A stretch of 64,000 nucleotides of DNA from Symsagittifera roscoffensis (lineage: Eukaryota > Xenacoelomorpha > Acoela > Convolutidae), in the NCBI RefSeq assembly GCF_963678635.1, contig NC_087070.1:47223467-47287466 (forward strand), in the 5' to 3' direction. How positions within the stretch are numbered: position 1 is the stretch's first letter; the number at the start of each line of letters is the position of its first letter. Shown one piece after another: positions 32,001 to 41,204 of the stretch. The notes beneath the pieces were generated by a model. The model did no database searches. It worked only from the letters and a program-made list of their open reading frames with translations, and was not told where the DNA came from. The position numbers and the translations under genes were made by a program.

Positions 32001-32925
32001 TCACGTCTGTGGAAGTCTAGACTGTGTGAAAACCCTGGAGAAACAACACAAGCAGTTGACAGTATTGTTTGGAAATGTAGTGATGAAAGCGAGAACGGAA
32101 ACGGAACTGATAGCAGATTGCCATGGAGGAGCCGATGTGAATCTAGTGACAGCACTGGGATTCTACAGCATGTTTGGTTCTTTAGAGTCACTATTGAATC
32201 TAGAACAGAAACATGAGATGGTCACAGCCATCAGCGTAGAAGTATTCCCAGGAGTTCTGCAGACTGAGCAGAAGTATATAGGAAAATGGAGGGAGGCAAT
32301 CGAAACAGAGATGAACATCAGACACAGCGAAACTTATTGTAGACCATCAGGAGCACGATATTTGGTGGGTTCAACGTTGGCTCCAATGTGCAAGAGCAGA
32401 TACCCTGTACATTTCGTGGCTGTGGACGTGAAGAGTACAAGAACGGTCGTGGATCAAGCTTTCTCAGTGCCAAAGTGTGTGAGATTGGCGAGAATGTCTG
32501 AAAAGTCTAACGAGTTACTATGTAAGATGTTCTCAGCAGTCCCAGAGAGAACCAAAGAGGAGTTGGAGTCAATACTGGGAAAGAAGTTCATGGGATATGT
32601 GAGCGGGAACTTCAGTGACTTTGAAAAACAGAAACAGAGAGGATCAACTGTCACAGATTACAATGCAGTAGATGAGAATGATGAGATCCACCGAGTGATG
32701 ATGGAAGTGGAACCATTGCTGGAAGCTTCGGGAAAACGGAATTGGAGGAGCATCATGTTGACACATGACGAGTTTCCTTGCCACTGCTTGCTGCAGACCT
32801 GGTGGTATCCCAAGCGTAGTAATCTGGTGTTGATCTGGGACTCTGGAGAGCTGCTCTCCATGGGTTTACCAGATTCATCACAGCCCATAACAATAGTGAT
32901 AGTGGGAGTTATAATGGCGATATGA
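29020..32925 (+). CDS. ORF4: 1301-aa protein of unknown function
   Basis: ATG at 29020, 26 bp after ORF3. Residues 1-180 are basic and well ordered; ~185-290 are acidic, Ser/Gln-rich and probably disordered; ~464-471 has a nuclear-localisation-like AKRKRVEE; the C-terminal ~700 residues look globular and helical. A Cys/His cluster (SCLAEVCGLEGHVCGSLDC, about residues 984-1002) could bind metal. The end PITIVIVGVIMAI is hydrophobic but too short for a membrane anchor. No family was recognised. Codon use matches gag and pol, so it is an old part of the element rather than a recent insertion. The TGA at 32923-32925 is followed in the same frame by ORF5. Confidence 0.8.
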   Translation: MTRVPRLTAAYHKVREETKEWGDYKKLPEAIPEFPLIRRMLLGAVSVVQTPRLRAFEANERRVGNFSVTMDPCFVGRNAAVLQYTRFAYTDQATRRRISNAGTPKPGRFDEEWRELGLTPIRMRGRTELPEASLILTSVKKEMKVGGILQTRTFLAPFGCEEIKVVHGEEEDKSAGTLLIPRFQEEADNDEQGPSSSNKDKSEGDDGQGGSRQTEEPMQQDQAGGEDDRASTGGTSSLDFNIFSDLENNADTLETTEPADEGISTLEPPSAFEEMKRNLPESSSPGNSRNNDQRILMESPRRRRIEASARVPFLGTLPEEEWEVHHRDHESRTGCKLDRVAFMEEVWTVIQSYGTQSILKTGLNQPLMREVLDKLDECEGRLSELLIDSATDESEANSPIKMTPQDNEGEVVYLSRTRRGTMRSKMVIDKINAMKMKLGSRVMPRRIGKTKVDSEISMKAGNSAKRKRVEEVMDLGQGDYQLSGTDRILTDIAMVPPILMAGIKSTGYKSKRSDRTLTGATLEMEILSQCGESKMRDFKPSPMNHGKGSVAGQLTPVEYNRLTVSETVSIDEPTGGYMEMLEYRNSARGYVMALEDEKAMEGYLEMMLQGTTLKQTAYGTLASSDVEAETIEQLVSLPWKAVVLRYFEEEMRTTPRIHALVAVPYVRTELQLRLAWCMMGLTREEYDSEERKRSKEEKVFLMTNLRDLIVQEGAAVACAKRRDALCFIRFLIEQISVPALNTCVKMLREGDERTKAMFLLAMLDMQQSKPMRVNMKEPEELEPMKKIDEIRRFSNKELRLTKESMGALPRSSEYCGPIKKKSYSYVSGIIGIAYNPFLSEDIRDCFFDYEQAVLLRFWTSRIVTTKSVNNPQAKLGLVLEEEVTAPSVPKSDKRVEFGLGFSDELLRTSLMAVWELMKPSWCPSPNADSILRATQDIQRELNADCNLRDLNIIYNVMITASKSNGEDKMELPGWGPEDWVKRGSCLAEVCGLEGHVCGSLDCVKTLEKQHKQLTVLFGNVVMKARTETELIADCHGGADVNLVTALGFYSMFGSLESLLNLEQKHEMVTAISVEVFPGVLQTEQKYIGKWREAIETEMNIRHSETYCRPSGARYLVGSTLAPMCKSRYPVHFVAVDVKSTRTVVDQAFSVPKCVRLARMSEKSNELLCKMFSAVPERTKEELESILGKKFMGYVSGNFSDFEKQKQRGSTVTDYNAVDENDEIHRVMMEVEPLLEASGKRNWRSIMLTHDEFPCHCLLQTWWYPKRSNLVLIWDSGELLSMGLPDSSQPITIVIVGVIMAI

Positions 32926-33525
32926 TGGCTGGAAGCTCATGTGAGAGAAAATAATAGACAGGAGGCACCGACGAGAGAACAATTGCAGAAATTAGATTGT
33001 CTAAAAGATTTAGATCTTTTTGAGACAATGTGCAAAGTTCTAAACATTCCAATGGAAGTGAAGAAGATATGGGCAAGAAAACGATTGATGCCATGGTTCA
33101 GAGCTAACATGACTGCATGGTTGTACGAGTATGCGAAAAAGCACATGTCGAAGCATGGCAGAGTATACAGTGAATATCAGCTGGACATTGGGGCAGGAGC
33201 TTTCAAGCGAGCTTTCGTGACCCATCGGAATGCAGTGACCACCGCTGTGAAAAGAATTTCCAGGACGAGCGAGCGTAGTGGAAATGAGAAGGCAGAGATG
33301 CTGAAAGAAGATTTGGAGAGAAACGTGACGTTGTGTCTCCACAACAGCTTCTGTAGAAACAGAGAATCAAACGTGGATCCCCTACCTTGCTGTAAACAGA
33401 GGGTGGAAGAGCAGAAGTGTTGGAGGACGGCTTCCAACAGCGTCAGGATAGTCAATGACGTGCTACAAGACACGGAAACCGAAAGTGCGGAGTCAGTGTC
33501 ACAGGAGGAGGAAATGGAGCATTGA
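32926..33525 (+). CDS. ORF5: same-frame continuation of ORF4 after a TGA
   Basis: The frame of ORF4 continues after the TGA (WLEAHVRENNRQ…) for ~200 codons to the TGA at 33523. There is no in-frame ATG near its start, so it is either a C-terminal extension of ORF4 (readthrough or a recent nonsense mutation) or a separately spliced product. The sequence is basic and helical, with DLFETMCKVLNIP, WARKRLMPWFRANMTAWLYE and late Cys pairs (CLHNSFC, CCKQRVEEQKC), ending in an acidic tail. No family recognised. Confidence 0.6.
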   Translation, partial: WLEAHVRENNRQEAPTREQLQKLDCLKDLDLFETMCKVLNIPMEVKKIWARKRLMPWFRANMTAWLYEYAKKHMSKHGRVYSEYQLDIGAGAFKRAFVTHRNAVTTAVKRISRTSERSGNEKAEMLKEDLERNVTLCLHNSFCRNRESNVDPLPCCKQRVEEQKCWRTASNSVRIVNDVLQDTETESAESVSQEEEMEH

Positions 33526-34330
33526 CGAATGGTCGAGAAAACAAGAGGCAGCAAGAAAGAAAATTAGAAGAATTTAGAAGTTTTAGAACTTCTAAACGAC
33601 GAAAAAAGAAGAGAACAAAGGGATGATGAAGAAAAGTCAAAACTCAGAATTGTTTTATGTGTGTGAAAAACTCAAGTGAGAAACCAAGCAACCAAGTTGT
33701 AATTGAAAACTGAAACATTTTGTTGAGTTTTGAAATTGTTGCATTTATAAATTTGCATTTTGATTTTAACAGAAGTGGCTTTAGAGACACTTATTATTTA
33801 TTTAGAAAGGCTTGAGGGAAGAATATATTTAAATATTCCAGCCTGCATGATTGTTTTTAATCACTTAGGAAGACTGGTCACTTTGTGGTGACATGAAAAA
33901 CTTGAGTAACTTCTTGAGGAGGGAGGTTGTTGCATTGTTCTTTCTAACCACAAGGTTTCTTGGTTTTAATATTCAGGACAATAAACAAGCAAGATTTCCG
34001 AAGGGAAGGAGCATAGTAGGATAATTTTAGCTTGTTGGTTGGCAGGACTGTCCTGCAAGCCAACACCTTTTAAATCTAGGAGAAAAAGCTTTAATCGGGA
34101 CATTGACACTGGAAGTCAGAAAATATGTTTTATCTTAAGTCATATCCTCAGAGTGCAGATTAATGAGAGAATTTGAAGGCTATAGTGATGTAGTATGATG
34201 CCATTTATATTCTGCAGTGAGTCGATGTGACGTAGATAAAGGTAATTTCGTGCATTTTGTAAATTCTGTTCGATGACACTGTAACCATTTTACGAACATA
34301 GTGCGATTCAATGAGGACATTGACCGGACT
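33526..34330 (+). other. 3' non-coding region of the giant element
   Basis: ~800 bp between ORF5 and the polypurine tract with no coding signal. It includes a short inverted pair TTGGTTGGCAGGACTGTCC … GGACTGTCC-like near 34036-34065 (GGCAGGACTG/CCTGCAAGCC region) that could form a small hairpin. Confidence 0.5.
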
Positions 34331-34342
34331 GTCCGGGGAGTA
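34331..34342 (+). promoter_or_regulatory. Polypurine tract of the giant element
   Basis: GTCCGGGGAGTA directly precedes the 3' LTR start TGTGAC at 34343, the expected position for plus-strand priming. The same core recurs at four internal sites in pol. Confidence 0.7.
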
Positions 34343-35266
34343 TGTGACATTCGACCAGAATGGCCAAAATGCAATTTATGCAGACTTCGAATTTTTAGCA
34401 GTAGGCCTTCCGAGTTGATGATTTCGAAGGATTAACGACGTTATTCGGATGATTGGCAGAACGGTGAAGGTCAGGATATTCCCGTATTTTAAAATTTTAA
34501 ATTTTCGAAGTGATGACGTAATATTTCTGAGAAGCGTCAGAAGCGGCCATTTTTAGAAAAAGAACTAAGAAAAACAGAACAACTTTATCTGTGATTGCGA
34601 ACAGAACGAAAATCGAGATTAAAGAAAAACGACAACGAACTACAATAGCAGAGAACGTTCCAAGTTGCAACTATTGTGCTGCTACAATAGTTGCAAGGCC
34701 GCTGCCAACAACGGTGAAGGGTGAGAACCAGCCTTCCGGATTGGCGTGAAATTGAACTTAAGGAGCTTGATTCACTGGATTCAAGAATCCGGAAGGGTTT
34801 CGGGACTGGAACTTTTAGCCTTTTATATAAACTTTTAGCTTCTTGTCATGTCCTGAATTGAATTTAATTAACAACTGGATTCATTTTGATAAGGATGAGA
34901 AGCTAGGAGTTGGGGGGAAATGGTTGATCCATCTTCGATGGAGATGATGGTTTTTATCTACTGAACAAAAACAATAGTAATATAATAAGTAGTAGCCCTG
35001 TTTTTAGGAGTGACCTCGTGGTCTGGGGATACTGAGACCCAGCCATGAGCTCACTATTTTTGCATGTAATTCAGTTAATTTGAGCGTTCTGGTCGAAGCC
35101 GGAGAGCAGTAACGTTTTTGTCGACCCGATGTAAGAAAGAACACCGAAAAGTACTGGCTTGGTAGAGACGATGAATAACATGCAAAGCTCTGTTTAGACG
35201 CTAGCCAATCGTCTTAAGACTTAGTTTTGTTATCCGTCGATATGTATCTTCCGGGCGAATGTTACA
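34343..35266 (+). repeat. 3' LTR of the giant gypsy-like element
   Basis: 924 bp, same ends and length as the 5' LTR (about 98.6% identical by eye). Directly followed by CAAGATAGTCG, the interrupted BEL RT gene. Confidence 0.96.
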
Positions 35267-36395
35267 CAAGATAGTCGTCCATATAAAACTTCTGGACAAC
35301 GGCTGAAGCGGCTTCGGGGCATTCAGCTTGATTATCAGAAGCAGTTTTTTGTAGCGCGAAATTCGCACAAGTTGGTGAATCACGAGCGCCAAAAATATGA
35401 CGGGTGTATTGGTGAACCACCACACTTGAAGTGGGGTCCTCCCGCCACAAAAAACGGAGAGACGGTTGATCTCGCGCAAGTACTCTAACTTGTAAGAACA
35501 TACCTTCTATGTCCGCTGAGACGGCGTACTTGTGTTGACGGAACCTCAACAGTACAAAAATAAGATTTTGACGGAGATCCGGGCCAACCAAGAGAGATCT
35601 ATTTAAGGAAGTGCCATGAAATTTGGATGCTCCATTGAGCACACGGCGCACCTTGCCGGGTTTGTTCGCGTTCAAAACCGGATGGTGTGGAAGATACCAC
35701 TCACGTTCGGCTCGTGAGCTGGGATCGTGCGGGTTGACGGTTATGACATATCCTTTACTTATATCTTCTCTGATTGTTTCGGTATACTTCTCGCGAAGTA
35801 ACGGATCTTTATCTAATCTTTTCTCTAACGACTTTAATTGGGCTAATGAAGAATAATAATTGTTAGGCAAGCTAACATCATTATCACTCCACAGCATCGG
35901 TACAGTGTAACGCTCACCATCGTGAACGGTTTCAGTTTTTAGGATCGACAAAGCACGCTTGTCTGCGGCGGAACGGGCATCTACTTGCTTGAACGCACCA
36001 TACGACTCTAACTCATACCAAGTTTTGATTTGGTCGGTCAGAGAAGTATCGTCCGTAACGCAGTTAAAGGAAGAAGAATTTAAGGACGAACGATCAGGAG
36101 ACGGACCACTAATGACCCAACCTATCGGAAGTCGGACGGCGCACGGTGAGTCAAGTTCATCTCCGAAGACATGTTCGAGGGGTCTTATCGCATGATAGAA
36201 GTCCTGTCCTATAACTATCTCAATCTCTTTGTAATTATACGCAGTCGTCTTTAACGGGGCTAGTTGCGGGTATTTGACCTGCAATTCGGAAACTTTTATA
36301 ACATCGGGTCCTATATACATGTTGTGCTTAACGAAAGCGACAAACGAAAACGAAAATTCACTTTCATTGGGCTTTGCGAAAATTTTCAAGTGAAC
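35267..36395 (-). pseudogene. BEL/Pao reverse transcriptase, N-terminal part, cut at YMDD
   Basis: Begins in frame after the TGA at 36398-36396 with VHLKIFAKPNESEF, then the BEL-type region IGQDFYHAIRPLEH … LPIGWVISGP, and RT blocks HHPVLNANKPGKVRRVLNGA, NLIFVLLRFRQHKYAVSADI, EGMFLQV, HIFGARDSPTCANFAL and FYMDDYL. The next residues lie at 10680 on the other side of the giant insertion. Confidence 0.9.
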
Positions 36396-37304
36396 TCAAG
36401 TTTTAGATACCTTGGCTGAGTTAAAACCATCGGTCGTAACATTTACGGGCGTGCCAACTAATTTCAGACGTTCAACGAGTGCCGCGGAAACCCAAGAATG
36501 AGTGGAACCGGTGTCACAAAGTGCTAGTGCATTCGAATTTTCCGAACCAGAGGACACATCTACCAACGCAACGGGAAGAATACCTTTTGCAGTTCCCTCA
36601 CAAGGTTTAACACAAGCTGCGTTATTTGCAGAAGTAGTGTTTGTATTAGTTTGAGTCGATGGTGATCGGTCAGCCTCTTTGGGCGGGAAAACTTTCTCGG
36701 CTCCATGAAGAAGCACATTGTGAGTGTTCTCACAGTCCTGTTTTGGGCATTTTCTTGCCTTTTGGCACTTTCAGAAGGTATGGTTGCCTTGTAAACAAGA
36801 AAAACAGAGCTTTTGTTCTGCTACATATTTAGCCATTTGTGTTGCGTTTTTCTCTTTGAACACGGAACAGTTCCAGAGTGCATGCTGCCCTTTGCATAGC
36901 GAGCATGGAGGAAACCTTGTCTTTTCTCTACTTTTCTCATCCTTAGAACTTACCTTAGTGTTACCTGCAAGCACTTTTGTAACTACTTTTTGTTTAACTG
37001 GTTCTTCAGACTTACCCTTAGAATTGATCGTTTTCAGCCTCTCATGACCCTCCGCTTTTTCTTTGAGCCATTCATTGAAATCTAGCAGAGTTGGTCTATG
37101 CCATTGGCGTCTTACGGTTTGCATCGACCATGCCTCCTTAAGGTTCGGGGGAAGCTTACTCACAGCCTGATTCAGTAAGTTAACACTTTTCAGGTCGTCG
37201 TTAAAAGACAGAGACTTGAATACGGCAACAAGTCCAGAAATTGCAGAGGAAAATCCAATTACATTTTCCGAGTTATGCATTTTCAGCGGCGGAAACTTAC
37301 TCAA
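36396..37304 (-). pseudogene. BEL/Pao gag C-terminus with zinc knuckles and aspartic protease
   Basis: Frame 37304-36774 covers the end of the DUF1759-like gag (SFNDDLKSVNLLNQAVSKLP … ERLKTIN), then CSLCKGQHALWNC and CFSCLQGNH, the CX2CX3HX4C knuckles usual in BEL. An in-frame TGA (36773-36771) follows GNHTF; the same frame goes on with KCQKARKCPKQDC and the protease LALCDTGSTHSWVSAALVER (catalytic DTGS), then another TGA at 36398-36396. Upstream, a single missing T near 37350 puts this frame one base off the main gag frame (NFGQPHAVVGAHLDKL). Confidence 0.87.
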
Positions 37305-37324
37305 TTTATCTAGGTGAGCCCCTA

Positions 37325-39235
37325 CTACAGCATGCGGCTGCCCGAATTTTCTTTGAAAGTTGCTAATGCGTCTTTATATAGTACTCCGCTATAGCTGTAC
37401 TCAGCGATTGCGGATTTTGCTTTACCCACTACGAGCGTTTTCAGATAGGTAAGCTTTTCATCGTCACTGAGTATGGCTGAATCGACCGTCGATGTGAATT
37501 GCCCAAACCACTCATGCCAATTAAGTGGGTTGCCATCGAACTGGGTCAGCTTCCACTCAGGGAGATGATCTTTTTGGCTGTGCATGAGTATATTAACCAA
37601 CTCTCGTGTCAAAAGTGGACGCTCGACGTCTGCACCAGGTGAATTACCGGGAGTTGGCTCTGTGTAATTCGAAGAGTTACCGTGACAATCAGGAACGAAC
37701 GGTTGATTAGCATGTGAAAAGTTTTCAGGCTGCGCAAAGAACACAGTCCCTCCACTTGTATAAGGAACAAAATTATTCGTAGGAACAATCGGAGTTACTG
37801 CGGAAAAAACAGTTGTCGAAGGAACGTAGTGCTGTTGAGTTGACATTAAAGGGGTAGCAACAGCTGGTCTCCACAAATTACTATAAGGGTTGTAGTGGTC
37901 ACTTGAAAAGTTATAACTACTAACGGGAACACCCATATGTTGTTCTGATGGGGCTACAGGTGCTTGGTAGCCAGCTACTACTGATCTTGCAGTGTGATGA
38001 CTTAAAGAAACATGATTAACTGCTGTTGATGCAGGAACAAACGGTGTTACACCAGAAGGAACTTCTGCAGATGATGGCGGAGCAAAATAGTTTTCAGAAG
38101 TTACCGGGACTACTGAACCTGTGTTTGGATTGCCTAGCACCGGATGAGTGGACAAAAAAGTTTGCTGAGGCAAATTATTAGAAACAGGTTGAATGACCTG
38201 CTGTAACCCTACTGGATTGTTAACGGAAACCTGCGATCGGACCAAATTCGACAAATTATGATGTTGTCCGTGAATGTGGTTACTGTAATACAATCCCGGA
38301 TCACTAGAAGCTGCGTGGCCGTTATTCACGCCTGTAAAACTTGATGAGACCAAGTAATTTGTTGATGCAGGATAAGTTGCCTCAGGAGCTGTTGAACGAA
38401 CGTGCTGCTCTTGATTGGGAACTACAACAGCATCAGGCTGATTGTGGTCGACAGATTCTACCCAGTGACGCGTACGATCCTTTTCGTCTATTGATAGTTG
38501 TGGAGAGATTCGAGTTAAACCACTTTCCTCAGCATTCTCACTGATTTCCGACAACTCATCTTCTAACTCAAGCCCTTTCAACTCAATTTCTGCCAGTTTT
38601 TTCCTGTGTTCCTCAGCCAATTCTTCCAACTCTAAACGGCTTTGTTGTTCTTTCAGTCTTAATGATACCTTTGCCTGCCTCTCAAGTTCCTCTTGTTGTT
38701 TCTTTAAAATCATTAATTCGCGCTTTTTCTCAGAAAGTGTTTTCGACGGAGCGGCGGTATAACTAGATTTCTGAGAGCCCGATTGCTGATGTCGGCTGCT
38801 TCGATGCGACAACTTAGAGCGGGTATCTGTTTTATGCGACCGGGGCTTTTCACTTTTTTCAGAATGATGAGAAACTTTTGAGCTGCTATCAATTTTGTCC
38901 GGCTCTGTTACTGCCTCAAAACTTGTTTTATATGTGATAGCTTCCTGCAAAACTTTATGGTTGCTTTGAGTCAACTTATGAAGCCACATATCCTGTGCCG
39001 GTATCAATTCGTCGGGATTGGCACTTTTTGCAGCCATATCAATCAACTCAGTATTTATCTCGACCGCTTGCTCTATATAGTTCCTACATTTTTCAATATA
39101 AGTATCAATTTTTGAGCAACGACTCTGACTCTCTATGTATTCTAAAATTATCTCGTGGCATTTACAAAGTTCGTTTTCGAGAGTGCAACGTTTCTCAAAC
39201 AACTTCTTAATTTTCTTCTGAAACTTAACTTCCAT
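37325..39235 (-). pseudogene. BEL/Pao gag, main part, frameshifted at its end
   Basis: The first ATG (39235-39233) gives MEVKFQKKIKKLFEKRC. A basic and helical N-terminus is followed by a Lys/Glu coiled coil (LKEQQSRLELEELAEEHRKK), a long Ser/Pro/Asn/Val-rich linker, and the start of the DUF1759 capsid-like domain (LTQFDGNPLNWHEWFGQFTS, YLKTLVVGKAKSAIAEYSYS). The frame ends in NSGSRML* because of a one-base deletion near 37350; the correct frame continues at 37304. Confidence 0.85.
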
Positions 39236-40751
39236 GCTTAATAATTTCAGAAATAAACGACTCTCAGAACATACTGTATTTTCACTCAAGTAAATCCACA
39301 AACTTTTACCTGGCGTTAAAGTTAAAGCTTAAACTGGGCTTTGTGAAACAAGTCTTTTTCACGCGCTTTTGGGACGGTGCGGATAGTATACGGAGCGCGT
39401 GATCCAAGAAACTAGCTCCTAGAATGAATACCATACACTCAAGAGACCTATGCGTCGGCTACGTTACGCTAAAGTACCAATGGGGTGGGGAAATTAAGTA
39501 GGTAGGTTGAACTCCAACAACGCACACGGAGTAAACCTGAGGATGAAAGAATTCAACTTAACTCACTTAATATCACCGTACTTGACCACTTAACATTAGT
39601 GTCGCGCAACGAAGTCAATAATCGGACGGGCTGAAACGGCTTATATTTACTTGAAGCGAACTGGCTCACAGTTTCATCAATGTGGGCGGGGGAGCAGGCA
39701 AATTGGTTAAGTTCCAACAACACACGCGGAAAAAACCTGAGGATGAAAAAACTCAACTTAATTTGCCTGATATTTCGCTACCAGACTACTTACAATAAGG
39801 TTGGTGTCATGTTACAGCACAGTTTCGCAGAATTATGGGGACGTTTTAACGAATTTTTTGGCGATTTTTTACTTTTTTCCCAAAATTTTTCGAAAACGTT
39901 GGTCAGCAGGTTCGAGTCGTAAACCAATCCAAAAAACTAGTCTAGTACCCCTTGTCTATGATCCGATTTTTTGGATTTTCAATCCGCTCACAATTACCCA
40001 AAAATTTGTGGTATCGGGAAAATTACCACTTGTAGCTTGCTTTGAGTTGGGATACACAATAAGACACCGTATGTAATTTTATTGCACAAAAAAGTTTATA
40101 GATGAGTCTTACAGTTTTTTGACGATTTTGGAGATTTTCGGCACCGGAAGAAGTTTCTCTCTCACGAGTCGGAACAACTGCACTCACGAGCCTAGCAGCT
40201 ACACTCACAAGTAGATCCGACCCAACTGTGCTGAAGAGTCTGAACACGTGAACTCACAGAGTCTTCAATCCACGTAACCTGAAGTGCTCTCTGAAGTGCT
40301 GTCTCGTTCACCTGTACAACTGCACCCACAGAGTCTTCAACTCACAATAACACCTGAAGTGCTGTCTCGTTCGCCTGTTTGGGGAGTCAATAGTTTCACT
40401 GCTTTGGTTAACTTACACCGTCGCACATCAACTGGCAATGGTAATACCTGCTTCACTTCGGTTAACTGACACCACCGCGAATCAACAAGTAATGGTAATA
40501 TCTGCCAAATAGGGATCGGTAGCGGCTTAATTCAACCTGGGTGACGCCGTCGCATATCAACCGGCAGTGGTAATATCTGCTGAGTAGTGATCGATATCGG
40601 GTCTTCACGAACACTAATTGCAACGAATACACTAACAAATTTTCAAAGGTTCTAATTTGTGTTTAACCTTTTGCTCCCCCACTACCAACGAGGCTTATAG
40701 CGTATGAAAATACGAATACGAGCAATAATTCTGGGGAAACACAAAAAAAGT
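39236..40751 (-). other. BEL leader with short internal repeats
   Basis: Non-coding ~1.5 kb between primer-binding site and gag. A 25-bp phrase (ATCAACYGGCARTGGTAATA followed by YCTGC, plus strand) occurs at 40427, 40481 and 40556; CCTGAAGTGCTGTCTCGTTC occurs near 40348 with a close copy near 40285; and two diverged ~100-bp copies lie at ~39500-39603 and ~39698-39808 (CCTGAGGATGAAARAA). These may be leader RNA elements or slippage products. Confidence 0.6.
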
Positions 40752-40769
40752 GTCCCTTGTGGGGCGCCA
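40752..40769 (-). promoter_or_regulatory. BEL primer-binding site
   Basis: On the minus strand TGGCGCCCCACAAGGGACA starts three bases after the LTR end (…GCGCACA TTT). It begins with TGG, as needed to pair with a tRNA 3' CCA, and sits in the expected place. Confidence 0.65.
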
Positions 40770-40772
40770 AAA

Positions 40773-41204
40773 TGTGCGCGTCAATCTCCAAGATTATAAA
40801 AAAAAAACGGTTTTTAAACACTTTAATTAATGAGTATTTTCTCGGCAAAATAACTCCGGAAATTTGAAAATATAAGGATAATTTATAATGTTTAACAAGC
40901 TTTATCATCGGTAACATCGGCCACAATAAACTGCATAACTCAAAGCAAGCTGCAAAAATGGCCAGTATTTGTCCTTGAGACAAACTGCTCTTTTTAAAGG
41001 TCAGCCTTAACCAAGGCTGAACCAAATTAGAGCGAAAAGACGGTTAAAATGGGTTTTGGGGGGACCGAACCTGGTTACGGAGCATCCCATCAAGTTCGGT
41101 GCGCATTCGAGTTCTAGAAAGGAAATGACCTAGGCGGGATTCGAACCGGCGCCGAAACCGCCGGGACGCACCATGTATACGCTCGGCTACTGTCCCTATA
41201 TGCA
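40773..41204 (-). repeat. 5' LTR of the BEL/Pao element, outer end missing
   Basis: 432 bp matching 7596-8026 of the 3' LTR. Homology stops at TATATGCA (41204) and flanking AAACAAATG follows, so the first ~62 bp of the 5' LTR (from TGTTGCAGCG) are absent. No target-site duplication can be matched with the left side. The tRNA-like boxes are retained (B 41137-41147, A 41180-41189). Confidence 0.82.

Larger units (their letters stand above)
10681..35266 (+). mobile_element. Giant (24.6-kb) Ty3/gypsy-like LTR retrotransposon with extra ORFs
   Basis: Two 924-bp LTRs in direct orientation (10681-11604, 34343-35266), TG...CA ends with near-perfect 11-bp terminal inverted repeats (TGTGACATTCG/CGAATGTTACA), flanked by the direct repeat CAA. 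Internal order: leader, gag, protease-RT-RNase H, spacer, integrase, macrodomain-like end, then three ORFs absent from ordinary gypsy elements (24581-33525). Domain order PR-RT-RH-IN and the GPY/F-type integrase tail place it in Ty3/gypsy. LTRs differ at about a dozen of 924 positions, so insertion is fairly recent. It lies in the RT gene of the BEL element, antisense to the host gene. Known giants of similar size are Ogre of legumes and Burro of planarians; relationship to these is not established here. Confidence 0.97.
35267..41204 (-). mobile_element. BEL/Pao retrotransposon, 5' part (5' LTR, leader, gag, protease, RT)
   Basis: Upstream half of the element completed at 7596-10680. In order on the minus strand: LTR ending at 40773, primer-binding site, ~1.5-kb leader, gag with DUF1759-type domain, CCHC knuckles, aspartic protease, and RT up to YMDDYL where the giant gypsy element is inserted. 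The upstream end lies only ~150 bp from exon 6 of the host gene. Confidence 0.93.

Noticed and set aside
32880-32925. C-terminal membrane anchor in ORF4 (PITIVIVGVIMAI)
   Set aside because: Only ~13 hydrophobic residues and probably followed by more protein if the TGA is a mutation.
24581-33525. Envelope gene in ORF3 or ORF4 (position after pol)
   Set aside because: No signal peptide, transmembrane helix, furin-type site or fusion-peptide-like segment; ORF3 has an SGNH hydrolase domain instead.
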